A stretch of 8,742 bases of DNA. It comes from an uncultured Oscillospiraceae bacterium. GTDB taxonomy: Bacteria > Bacillota > Clostridia > Oscillospirales > Oscillospiraceae. Position 1 is the first letter of the stretch. Every line of letters begins with the position of its first letter. A program made the translations under genes and the position numbers. The stretch is from the NCBI GenBank assembly GCA_905234005.1, contig CAJOFW010000131.1:1-8742 (forward strand), in the 5' to 3' direction. The notes under the pieces are model-generated. The model saw only the letters and a list, made by a program, of their open reading frames with translations. It had not been told where the DNA came from and made no database searches. Of this stretch, positions 1 through 6,196 are shown one piece after another.

Positions 1-1
1 T

Positions 2-478
2 TTGGAGCTGGTGTACGGCAGATGGCTCGGGGACGCGCAGGAAGCCTTCGGCGTGAAGAAGGAAATTACCATCGGGCGGCAGGAGGAAGCGGAGCGCGGG
101 CAGAAGTACGATGATAAAATACCCGAGCTAATCGACGCGCTGGAGAGGAACACCGTAGAGACGAAAAAGAACACCGCCGCCGTGACCGACAACACCGCCG
201 CCGTGACCAACAGCACCGCCGCGCTCCGGCAGCTTCTTGAGCAGCTTCAATCCGGCGGGACAACCCTTTCGGAGAAACAGATGCTGAAGATCACAGACGC
301 CCTGCGGAACAGCGGCGACGACGAGCTGCGAATAAAAGGCAAAGAGCTGTCGACGGTCAAGGGCATCCGCAAATGGGTAACTCTATTCAATGATATATGC
401 TACGCCGGGGAAAACTTCGGAAAGGTCATTACCGCGCTGACGTCGGCGGGGATCGTTATCTCTCAGCTTCTTCACTGA
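2..478 (+). CDS. Hypothetical protein with heptad-repeat coiled coil, 5'-partial
   Basis: I do not recognise this protein. The reading frame is open to the left edge, and the TTG at base 2 is more likely an internal Leu codon than a start, so this is probably the C-terminal 158 residues. The middle (about residues 50-77) is a run of seven-residue units of the type NTAAVTD, NTAAVTN, STAALRQ, followed by LLEQLQS; this suggests a short coiled coil. A charged region follows, then a weakly hydrophobic C-terminus (GKVITALTSAGIVISQLL) that could be an amphipathic or membrane-associated helix. Codon use differs from the Rnf genes: ATA, CTA and GTA codons appear repeatedly, which the neighbours mostly avoid. 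It ends 168 bases before rnfC, with a promoter in between, so it is not part of the Rnf operon. An accessory or phage-derived origin is possible but unproven. Confidence 0.6.
   Translation: MELVYGRWLGDAQEAFGVKKEITIGRQEEAERGQKYDDKIPELIDALERNTVETKKNTAAVTDNTAAVTNSTAALRQLLEQLQSGGTTLSEKQMLKITDALRNSGDDELRIKGKELSTVKGIRKWVTLFNDICYAGENFGKVITALTSAGIVISQLLH
149..232 (+). repeat. 21-bp tandem repeat encoding heptads
   Basis: Four consecutive 21-base units start at 149, 170, 191 and 212 and encode NTVETKK, NTAAVTD, NTAAVTN and STAALRQ. The second and third units differ at only one base (GAC versus AAC in the last codon); the first and last are more diverged. The seven-residue period fits a coiled coil with Asn/Ser and Thr at fixed positions. 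Confidence 0.75.
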
Positions 479-524
479 CGTCCCCCGCCGGCCTGCGCGA
501 AATGTTTCGTTTTGGTCAATTCGA

Positions 525-552
525 TTGTAGACAAAGCACAGTCTGGTATGAT
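525..552 (+). promoter_or_regulatory. Putative sigma-A-type promoter of the rnf operon (extended -10)
   Basis: A -35-like TTGTAG (525-530) is separated by 16 bases from TATGAT (547-552). The TG at 544-545 makes an extended -10 (TGGTATGAT). A second overlapping TATGAT lies at 552-557 but is too far from this -35. Transcription would start near base 559, giving a leader of roughly 88 nt before the rnfC start. It lies in a locally AT-richer stretch between two GC-rich coding regions and is the only promoter-like match I see there. Confidence 0.6.
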
Positions 553-599
553 ATGATAGTTGACGAAATTGTTGTGTTCAACATATGGAGCCATACAGC

Positions 600-623
600 T
601 TCCGGCGCGGTTTCGCGCCGGAA
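600..623 (+). promoter_or_regulatory. Perfect 10-bp hairpin in the rnfC 5' leader
   Basis: The arms TTCCGGCGCG (600-609) and CGCGCCGGAA (614-623) are exact reverse complements around a GTTT loop. The 3' arm ends 10 bases before the AGAGGTG ribosome site. No T-run follows, so it is not an intrinsic terminator. A 5' mRNA-stabilising stem or a translation-control element is possible. The structure is read directly from the sequence; its role is inferred. Confidence 0.6.
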
Positions 624-633
624 AATTCCAGGC

Positions 634-640
634 AGAGGTG
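634..640 (+). promoter_or_regulatory. Ribosome binding site deciding the rnfC start
   Basis: AGAGGTG lies 6 bases before the ATG at 647. The in-frame ATG at 641 abuts the site directly, and the upstream TTG at 560 has no recognisable site and would translate the hairpin, so 647 is preferred. The resulting N-terminus (MLFKSHGGVHP) matches the short start usual for RnfC. Confidence 0.7.
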
Positions 641-646
641 ATGCTC

Positions 647-2368
647 ATGCTTTTTAAGTCCCATGGCGGCGTGCATCCGAACGATAAGAAGGCCCCCGCC
701 AACGAAGCTTGGATCTCCACCATTCCGCAGCCTCCGCAGGTGGTCATTCCCATGTCCCAGCACATCGGCGCGCCCTGTACGCCGCTCGTCGCCGTCGGCG
801 ACGAGGTGAGGCTCGGACAGAAAATCGGCGAGGCAAAGGCCCCCGTCTCCGCGCCCGTGCACGCGTCCGTGTCCGGCCGCGTCACCGCGATCGAGCCGCG
901 GCTCAACAACCTCGGCAATATGGTCACGGCCGTCGTCATCGAAAACGACTTCAAGGACACCCCGGCGGATACCGTCGCCCCCGCGCCCGAGGAGGCGCTG
1001 TCCGATCCCGAGCTGATCGCGGGCATCATCCGCGAGGCCGGCATCGTCGGCATGGGCGGCGCGACGTTCCCGACCGCGTTCAAGATCACGAGCGGCTGGG
1101 GCAAGGTCGACACCGTCATCATCAACGGCGCCGAGTGCGAGCCGTACATCACCTCCGACCACCGCACGATGGTCGAGCACCCGAGGGAGCTGCTGCAGGG
1201 CATCCAGCTCATCATGCGGGCCTGCAAGGTGGACAAGGCGTATTTCGGCATCGAGCTGAACAAAAAATTCGCGATGGACATGCTGAACTTCCACGGCGCG
1301 AAGGACATGGGCATCGAGATCGTCCCGCTCAAGTGCCAGTACCCGCAGGGCGCTGAGAAAACCCTGATCCAGACGATCACCGGCCGCGAGGTGCCGCCCG
1401 GCGGTCTGCCCGCGCAGGTCGGCTGCGCCGTGTTCAACACGTTCACCTCCTACAGCGTCTACCGCGCCGCGTACGAGGGCCTGCCGGCCATCGAGCGCGT
1501 CGTCACCGTGTCCGGCTCGGCCATCGCCGCGCCGAAGAACGTCCTCGTCCGCGTCGGCACGCCGATGCAGTGGGTGTTCGAGCAGACGGGCGGCTTCGCC
1601 AAAACGCCGTGGAAGATCATCATGGGCGGCCCGATGATGGGCCTTGCCCAGTACGACCTGAACGTCCCGTGCGGCAAGGGCACCGCCGCGCTGCTGGCCT
1701 TCTCGGAGGACGAGAACCGCACCGTTGAAAATCCCGTCTGCATCCGCTGCGGCCAGTGCATCGACGCCTGCCCGATGAATCTGCAGCCCATCTACATGTA
1801 TATGTACGAGGAAAAGGGCGACATCGAGATGATGCAGAAGCTCAACCTCACCGACTGCGTGGAGTGCGGCGCGTGCACATACATCTGCCCGGGCCGTCTG
1901 CATCTGACGCACGCCTTCAAGACCGGCAAGGCAAAGCTGCAGGCCTACAACGCCGCGCTCAAGGCCCGCGAGGAGGCCGAAAAGGCCCGCGCCGAGGCCG
2001 AGGCCGCCGCCAAAGCCGCCGCCGAAGCCGAAAAGCCCGCCGAACCGGAAAAGCCCGCTGAACCGGAGAAACCCGCCGAACCGGAGAAACCCGCTGAACC
2101 GGAGAAACCGGAAAAGCCCGCGGAGGCCCCGGCGGAGCCGGAAGCCGTCGAGGAAACTGTCGAGGCTGAAGAAGCTGTCGAGGAGGTCATCGAGGCGGAG
2201 GAAGCCGCCGACGAGCCTGTCGAGGCGGAGGAAGCCGCCGGGGAGCCTGTCGAGGCCGGGGGATTCATTCTGGAGCCTGTCGAGGCGGACGAGGCCGCTG
2301 GCGAGCCTGCCGACGCCTTCGAGTTCCCGGACGAGCCGGCGCAGGACAACGAAGCAGGGGGGAATTAA
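647..2368 (+). CDS. rnfC: Rnf complex subunit RnfC (NADH-binding, 2x[4Fe-4S]) with repetitive acidic tail
   Basis: RnfC is the peripheral cytoplasmic subunit of the ferredoxin:NAD+ oxidoreductase (Rnf) complex, where NAD+ is reduced at an FMN site. This 573-residue protein has the N-terminal GGVHP motif (7-11), the glycine-rich nucleotide/FMN motif GMGGATFPT (135-143), NGAECEPYIT (160-169), and two ferredoxin motifs: C365/C368/C371-x3-C375P and C404/C407/C410-x3-C414P. These would bind two [4Fe-4S] clusters. The conserved core ends near residue 430, about the usual length for clostridial RnfC as I recall it. The remaining ~145 residues are an Ala/Glu-rich helix followed by EKPAEP and decapeptide repeats. 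It is the first gene of the operon, and its stop is one base before the rnfD start. The identification is secure; the role of the tail is unknown. Confidence 0.97.
   Translation: MLFKSHGGVHPNDKKAPANEAWISTIPQPPQVVIPMSQHIGAPCTPLVAVGDEVRLGQKIGEAKAPVSAPVHASVSGRVTAIEPRLNNLGNMVTAVVIENDFKDTPADTVAPAPEEALSDPELIAGIIREAGIVGMGGATFPTAFKITSGWGKVDTVIINGAECEPYITSDHRTMVEHPRELLQGIQLIMRACKVDKAYFGIELNKKFAMDMLNFHGAKDMGIEIVPLKCQYPQGAEKTLIQTITGREVPPGGLPAQVGCAVFNTFTSYSVYRAAYEGLPAIERVVTVSGSAIAAPKNVLVRVGTPMQWVFEQTGGFAKTPWKIIMGGPMMGLAQYDLNVPCGKGTAALLAFSEDENRTVENPVCIRCGQCIDACPMNLQPIYMYMYEEKGDIEMMQKLNLTDCVECGACTYICPGRLHLTHAFKTGKAKLQAYNAALKAREEAEKARAEAEAAAKAAAEAEKPAEPEKPAEPEKPAEPEKPAEPEKPEKPAEAPAEPEAVEETVEAEEAVEEVIEAEEAADEPVEAEEAAGEPVEAGGFILEPVEADEAAGEPADAFEFPDEPAQDNEAGGN
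2030..2128 (+). repeat. 18-bp tandem repeat (EKPAEP units) in rnfC
   Basis: Four full 18-base units encode EKPAEP (starts 2030, 2048, 2066, 2084). A 9-base half unit (EKP, 2102-2110) and a diverged unit EKPAEA (2111-2128) follow. Synonymous differences between units (GCC/GCT, GAA/GAG, AAG/AAA) alternate in a pattern that suggests duplication of a two-unit block. The Pro/Glu/Lys content predicts an extended, rod-like or disordered linker. Confidence 0.9.
2150..2359 (+). repeat. 30-bp (decapeptide) acidic repeat in rnfC
   Basis: Seven in-register 10-residue units run to within three codons of the rnfC stop. Examples are DEPVEAEEAA, GEPVEAGGFI, LEPVEADEAA and GEPADAFEFP. The consensus is roughly x-E-P-V-E-A-x-E-A-A. 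The DNA motif GAGCCTGTCGAGGC recurs at 30-base spacing. This repeat is distinct from the preceding hexapeptide repeat in both period and sequence. Confidence 0.85.
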
Positions 2369-2369
2369 G

Positions 2370-3359
2370 ATGAACGAACAGTACAATTTTATCGTATCCT
2401 CCTCGCCGCACATCCGCACCCCGCGCGGCACGAGAGTCATCATGCTCGACGTGCTGATCGCGCTGTGCCCGGCGCTTGTCGCGTCGCTGATCTTTTTCGG
2501 CTGGCGGCCCATCATGCTCACGGCGGTGTCCGTGGCGTGCTGCGTGCTGTTTGAGTACCTCTATCGCCTTCTCATGAAGAAGCCGCAGAGCGTCGACGAC
2601 CTCTCGGCTGTCGTGACGGGCGTTCTCATCGCGTTCTGCCTGCCGCCCACGGCCCCGTGGTGGCTGCCGGTCATCGGCGCGTTCTTCGCGATCATCATCG
2701 TGAAGCAGCTCTTCGGCGGCATCGGCAAGAACTTCCTGAACCCGGCGCTGGCGGCGCGCGCGTTCCTGCTCGCGTCCTACGCCGTCCTCATGACGAGCTG
2801 GGCGCCGTCGAATTTCGCGAACGTCGACGCGGCGACCTACGCCACCCCGCTCGCGAGCCTCAGCGGCGGCGCGCTGTCGAACGTGAGCCTCGGGGCGATG
2901 TTCCTCGGCAACACCGGCGGCTGCGTCGGTGAGATCAGCGCCCTGGCGCTGCTTCTCGGCGGCGCGTGGCTCGTCTACCGCAGGGTCATATCGCTGCGCA
3001 TCCCGGTCAGCTTCATCGGCACCGTGGCGATCGTGACGCTCATATTCTCCCGGGGCAACCCGCACTTCCTCTGGATGCTCCAGAACCTGTTCTCCGGCGG
3101 CCTGCTGCTCGGCGCGATCTTCATGGCGACCGACTACTGCACAAGCCCCGTCACCCCGAAGGGCCAGATCATCTTCGGCGTGGGCTGCGGCCTTCTGACC
3201 GTCCTCATCCGCTATTTCGGCTCGTATCCCGAGGGCGTGTCCTACGCGATCCTCATCATGAACCTGACCGTGTGGATGATCGACAAGGCCACCCCGCCGC
3301 GCCGCTTCGGCGTCGTGAAGGCCCCCCGTACCAAAAAGAGCGAGGAGGCGGCGAAGTGA
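2370..3359 (+). CDS. rnfD: Rnf complex membrane subunit RnfD (covalent FMN)
   Basis: RnfD is an integral membrane flavoprotein of the Rnf complex and is homologous to NqrB. The 329-residue product has many hydrophobic segments and the conserved stretches GGIGKNFLNPALAARAFL (116-133), TDYCTSPVTPKGQIIFG (254-270) and PEGVSYAILIMN (287-298). The covalent-FMN site is D153-A-A-T-Y-A-T159-P-L, with Thr159 as the expected FMN acceptor. Tyr157 sits where Gly or a small residue is usual in the S/T-G-A-T consensus. The C-terminus is a short basic/acidic cytoplasmic tail. The ATG follows an AGGGGGGA ribosome site (2356-2363) inside the end of rnfC, one base after its stop. The rnfG start overlaps its stop, so the genes are probably translationally coupled. 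Confidence 0.97.
   Translation: MNEQYNFIVSSSPHIRTPRGTRVIMLDVLIALCPALVASLIFFGWRPIMLTAVSVACCVLFEYLYRLLMKKPQSVDDLSAVVTGVLIAFCLPPTAPWWLPVIGAFFAIIIVKQLFGGIGKNFLNPALAARAFLLASYAVLMTSWAPSNFANVDAATYATPLASLSGGALSNVSLGAMFLGNTGGCVGEISALALLLGGAWLVYRRVISLRIPVSFIGTVAIVTLIFSRGNPHFLWMLQNLFSGGLLLGAIFMATDYCTSPVTPKGQIIFGVGCGLLTVLIRYFGSYPEGVSYAILIMNLTVWMIDKATPPRRFGVVKAPRTKKSEEAAK
3343..3348 (+). promoter_or_regulatory. Ribosome binding site for the GTG start of rnfG
   Basis: AGGAGG lies within the last codons of rnfD, 7 bases before the GTG at 3356. It fixes the rnfG start at GTG; the same frame stays open far upstream through rnfD, but only as a shadow reading. Confidence 0.85.
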
Positions 3360-3958
3360 AAAGCAGTATCCACCTCAGCGACTCCGTAAAAGCCCTCCTG
3401 CGGCCCGGCGTGGTGCTGCTCGCCGTCGCGGCCGTCGCGGCCTTTGTGCTCGGCGGCGTGAGCCTTGCGACGAGCGGCCGCATCGAGTCCATCGCGGCGG
3501 AGAAGCTCAGCGCGTCCATGCAGGCCGTTCTGCCCGCCGACGGCTACGAGGATCTCGGCATTGAGGACAACGGCGAGGTCGAGGCCGCATACGCCGCCTC
3601 GAACGGCGGCTGGGTCGTTCAGACGACCGAATCCGGCTCCCAGGGCCTCGTGACCATGCTCGTCGGCGTGGACGGGAGCTATGCCTGCACGGGCGTATCC
3701 ATCCTCGATTCGAGCGAGACCGCCGGTCTCGGCGCGATCGCCGGTCAGGCGAGCGAGAAGGGCGAGGCGTTCCGCGCCCAGTTCGTGGGCCAGACCGCCG
3801 TCGTCGCCGTCACGAAGGACGGCGGCGAGATCGACGCGATCACCGGGGCGACCATCACCTCACGCGCCGTATGCGCCGGCGTGACGGCGGCCCTCGAGTA
3901 CTGCGCCGCGATCGAGCCGGACGGCTCCGTGCCGCAGCCCCTGTCCGACGCGGGTTAA
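3356..3958 (+). CDS. rnfG: Rnf complex subunit RnfG (covalent FMN, periplasm-facing)
   Basis: RnfG (NqrC homologue) is a single-span membrane protein with an extracytoplasmic FMN-binding domain that passes electrons within the Rnf complex. This 200-residue protein has one N-terminal membrane segment (about residues 17-37), the conserved SSETAGLGA stretch (119-127) and the flavinylation motif D160-A-I-T-G-A-T166-I-T-S. Thr166 is the expected phosphoester-linked FMN site. The start is GTG, overlapping the rnfD stop in a GTGA (4-base overlap), with a strong AGGAGG site 7 bases upstream. The start assignment gives a short, Lys/Ser-containing N-terminus before the membrane segment, as expected. 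The transferase that attaches the FMN (ApbE/Ftp) is not encoded in the window. Confidence 0.95.
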   Translation: MKSSIHLSDSVKALLRPGVVLLAVAAVAAFVLGGVSLATSGRIESIAAEKLSASMQAVLPADGYEDLGIEDNGEVEAAYAASNGGWVVQTTESGSQGLVTMLVGVDGSYACTGVSILDSSETAGLGAIAGQASEKGEAFRAQFVGQTAVVAVTKDGGEIDAITGATITSRAVCAGVTAALEYCAAIEPDGSVPQPLSDAG

Positions 3959-3970
3959 GGAGGTACACCC

Positions 3971-4651
3971 ATGAACAGAAAACAACAGTTTGCCGAAGGC
4001 ACCATCACCAACAACCCCGTCCTCGTGCAGCAGATCGGCCTGTGCGCCACGATGGCGATCTCCACGACGCTGTTCAACGGCATCGGCATGGGCCTGAGCG
4101 TGCTCATCATCCTGACGTGCTGCAACGTGGTCATCTCCCTGATCCGGAAGATCATCCCCGGGCAGGTGCGGCTTGCGATCTTCGTCGTCGTCATCGCGGG
4201 CTTTGTCACGATCGTCGACCTGCTTCTGCAGGCGTTTGTCCCCGCGCTGTCCGAATCGCTGGGCGTGTTCATACCGCTCATCGTCGTCAACTGCATCATC
4301 ATCGGCCGCGCCGAGGCGTTCAGCTCGAAGCACGACGTGAAGGACTCGTTCTTCGACGGCGTGTTCCAGGGCGTCGGCTATACGCTCGTTCTCATCGCGA
4401 TGTGCCTGATCCGCGAGCTGCTCGGCAGCGGCACCATCGGCGGCGGCCTCTTAAACGGCGCTTCGGGCTTCATCACGCTTGACGGCACCGGCGCCGGCAT
4501 CCGCATCTTCTCCGATACCTACGCGGCGGGCGCTCTCGTGCTTCCCTTCGGCGGCTTTCTGACGCTCGGCGTGCTCATGGCGCTGCTGCAGCACATCCTC
4601 TCGAAGAGCGCCGCGAGAAAGGCCGCGAAAGAAAAGGAGGTCTCGGACTGA
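3971..4651 (+). CDS. rnfE: Rnf complex membrane subunit RnfE
   Basis: RnfE (NqrD homologue) is one of the paired six-helix membrane subunits. With RnfA it holds an iron-sulfur centre in the middle of the membrane. The 226-residue product shows NNPVLVQQIGLCATMAIST (14-32) with Cys25 and FIPLIVVNCIIIGRAEAF (100-117) with Cys108. By homology to the NqrD/NqrE pair, these two cysteines are half of the [2Fe-2S] ligand set. IRELLGSG (147-154) and the charged Ala/Lys/Glu C-terminal tail are also typical. Its ribosome site AAGGAGGT (3957-3964) overlaps the rnfG stop codon, with the ATG 6 bases further on. The TGA stop shares one base with the rnfA ATG. Confidence 0.97.
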   Translation: MNRKQQFAEGTITNNPVLVQQIGLCATMAISTTLFNGIGMGLSVLIILTCCNVVISLIRKIIPGQVRLAIFVVVIAGFVTIVDLLLQAFVPALSESLGVFIPLIVVNCIIIGRAEAFSSKHDVKDSFFDGVFQGVGYTLVLIAMCLIRELLGSGTIGGGLLNGASGFITLDGTGAGIRIFSDTYAAGALVLPFGGFLTLGVLMALLQHILSKSAARKAAKEKEVSD

Positions 4652-5235
4652 TGCTCGCTTCACTCGTATCCATCTCCCTGGGCGCGATCCTCGTCAACAA
4701 CTTCATCTTCTCGCAGTTTCTGGGTCTGTGCCCGTTCCTCGGCGTCTCCGGCAAGATGAGCACGGCGACCGGCATGAGCGTCGCGGTCATCTTCGTCATG
4801 ACGCTGGCCTCCGCGATCTGCTGGGTCATCAACACCTACCTGCTCATCCCCCTCGGCCTGAAGTTCATGCAGACCGTCGCCTACATCCTCGTCATCGCGG
4901 TGCTCGTGCAGCTCGTCGAGATGTTCCTCCGGAAGGCCATCCCGTCGCTGTACACCGCCATGGGCATCTTCCTGCCCCTGATCACGACGAACTGCGCCGT
5001 TCTCGGCGTCGTCCTGCTCAACACGCAGAACAACTACAACTTCCTCGAGAGCGTCGTGTACGGCTTCACGGGCGGCGTCGGCTTCGCCCTCGCGATCATC
5101 CTGTTTGCCAGCATCCGCGAGCGGCTCGCGTTCGCGGACTATCCGAAGGCGTTTGAGGGCTTTGCCATCTGCCTCGTTGCCGCGGCTCTGTTCGCTCTGG
5201 CGTTCATGGGCTTCTCCGGCATGAAGATCATGTGA
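4651..5235 (+). CDS. rnfA: Rnf complex membrane subunit RnfA
   Basis: RnfA (NqrE homologue) is the partner of RnfE: six membrane helices in inverted topology. The 194-residue product contains NNFIFSQFLGLCPFLGVS (16-33) with Cys27 and GIFLPLITTNCAVLGV (105-120) with Cys115. These are the expected other two ligands of the intramembrane iron-sulfur site shared with RnfE. ASIRERL (153-159) is the conserved loop matching IRELLGSG in RnfE, reflecting the common ancestry of the two genes. The length is standard for the family. The ATG overlaps the rnfE stop (TGATG) and follows AAGGAGGT (4634-4641). The next gene, rnfB, begins 16 bases after the stop. Confidence 0.97.
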   Translation: MLASLVSISLGAILVNNFIFSQFLGLCPFLGVSGKMSTATGMSVAVIFVMTLASAICWVINTYLLIPLGLKFMQTVAYILVIAVLVQLVEMFLRKAIPSLYTAMGIFLPLITTNCAVLGVVLLNTQNNYNFLESVVYGFTGGVGFALAIILFASIRERLAFADYPKAFEGFAICLVAAALFALAFMGFSGMKIM

Positions 5236-5251
5236 GGGGGGAACCGCTGAA

Positions 5252-6046
5252 ATGACTATTATCTGGGCGATCCTTATCCTTGGCGCGCTGGGTCTTCTCT
5301 TCGGCGTGCTGCTGTCCTTCGCGGGCCGGGTATTCGCCGTGGAGACGGACCCCCGTGAGGAGGCCGTGCTCGAGGCGTGCGCCGGCGCGAACTGCGGCGC
5401 GTGCGGCTATCCCGGCTGCTCCGGCTACGCCGCCGCCGTCGTGAAGGGCGAGGCCCCGACGAACGCCTGCGTCCCCGGCGGGGCGCAGACCGCCGCGAAG
5501 ATCAGCGAGATCATGGGCGTGGACGCGGAGGCCGGCGAGAAGGCCGTCGCGTTCGTGCGCTGCTCCGGCACCTGCGGCCACACGAAGGAAAAATTCACCT
5601 ACGAGGGCCTGCCCTCCTGTCTCGCGGCGACCCGTCTCGGCGGCGGCAGCGGCGCGAACGTCTGCTCGTTCGGCTGCATGGGTCTCGGCGACTGCGCCGC
5701 GGCCTGCCCGTTCGACGCGATGCACGTCGTGGACGGCGTGGCGCAGGTCGACCGCTCGAAATGCGTCGGCTGCATGAAGTGCGCCGAGGCGTGCCCGAAG
5801 AACCTCATCACGAAGATCCCCGCGTCCGCGTCGAACGCCGTCGCGTGCAGCTCGACCGACAAAGGCCCCGCCGTCATGAAATACTGCGACTTCGGCTGCA
5901 TCGGCTGCCAGAAGTGCAAGCGCGAGTGCCCCGCCGACGCGATCACGGTGACGAACTTCCTCGCCGTCGTCGATCAGGACAAGTGCGTGCACTGCGGCCA
6001 CTGCGCCGACGTCTGCCCCCGCAGCGTCATCCGCTACATGGCCTGA
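5252..6046 (+). CDS. rnfB: Rnf complex subunit RnfB (ferredoxin-oxidising, multi-[4Fe-4S])
   Basis: RnfB is the electron entry subunit, accepting electrons from reduced ferredoxin. The 264-residue protein has one N-terminal membrane helix (about 4-24) and then the Rnf-type motif GANCGACGYPGC with C48, C51, C56 and distal C73. After a linker with C104, C108 and C123 come four ferredoxin-type motifs: C138/C142/C148/C152, C171/C174/C177/C181, C212 or C216/C219/C222/C226 and C245/C248/C251/C255. Together with the N-terminal cluster this predicts about five [4Fe-4S] centres, which is the clostridial/acetogen type rather than the shorter proteobacterial one. Cys43 precedes the first motif in a position that is usually Leu. 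A GAGGGGGGAA ribosome site (5234-5243) precedes the ATG. This is the last gene of the operon; a terminator lies 51 bases downstream. Confidence 0.97.
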   Translation: MTIIWAILILGALGLLFGVLLSFAGRVFAVETDPREEAVLEACAGANCGACGYPGCSGYAAAVVKGEAPTNACVPGGAQTAAKISEIMGVDAEAGEKAVAFVRCSGTCGHTKEKFTYEGLPSCLAATRLGGGSGANVCSFGCMGLGDCAAACPFDAMHVVDGVAQVDRSKCVGCMKCAEACPKNLITKIPASASNAVACSSTDKGPAVMKYCDFGCIGCQKCKRECPADAITVTNFLAVVDQDKCVHCGHCADVCPRSVIRYMA

Positions 6047-6097
6047 TACTCCGGCGCGATATCCGCGTCCGACGGGCAAATCACGGACAAACCAATG

Positions 6098-6132
6098 AAA
6101 TCCCCGCGCCGCGTCCGGCGCGGGGATTTTTT
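6098..6132 (+). terminator. Strong intrinsic terminator of the rnf operon
   Basis: AAATCCCCGCGCC (6098-6110) pairs perfectly with GGCGCGGGGATTT (6117-6129). An extra G-C pair (6111/6116) closes a four-base CGTC loop. A run of six T (6127-6132) completes a classic Rho-independent terminator. The 5' A-tract also makes it usable on the opposite strand. Confidence 0.95.
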
Positions 6133-6196
6133 GGCGAAAAAGGGCATAGCGCGGCCGTTTCCGGCATAGCCTTTTTGCGAAGGAGGCGAATCTGCC

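Noticed and set aside
560..646. N-terminal extension of RnfC from a TTG at 560
   Set aside because: There is no ribosome site at the TTG. The extension would translate the leader hairpin, lies at the predicted transcription start, and is not part of the RnfC fold.
2030..2359. CRISPR-like array because of regularly spaced short repeats
   Set aside because: The repeats are in frame, contiguous with no unique spacers, and encode regular hexa- and decapeptides of RnfC.
578..2521. A 647-codon open frame on the minus strand covering rnfC
   Set aside because: It is opposite a clear RnfC with intact Fe-S and nucleotide motifs. Its product is a low-complexity Arg/Leu/Gly/Asp-rich sequence with no motif, as expected from the reverse strand of GC-rich codons.
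3959..6046. Na+-translocating NADH:quinone reductase (Nqr) rather than Rnf
   Set aside because: The multi-cluster ferredoxin-type RnfB and the RnfC with two ferredoxin motifs, in the order C-D-G-E-A-B, are diagnostic of Rnf. There is no NqrA- or NqrF-like gene.
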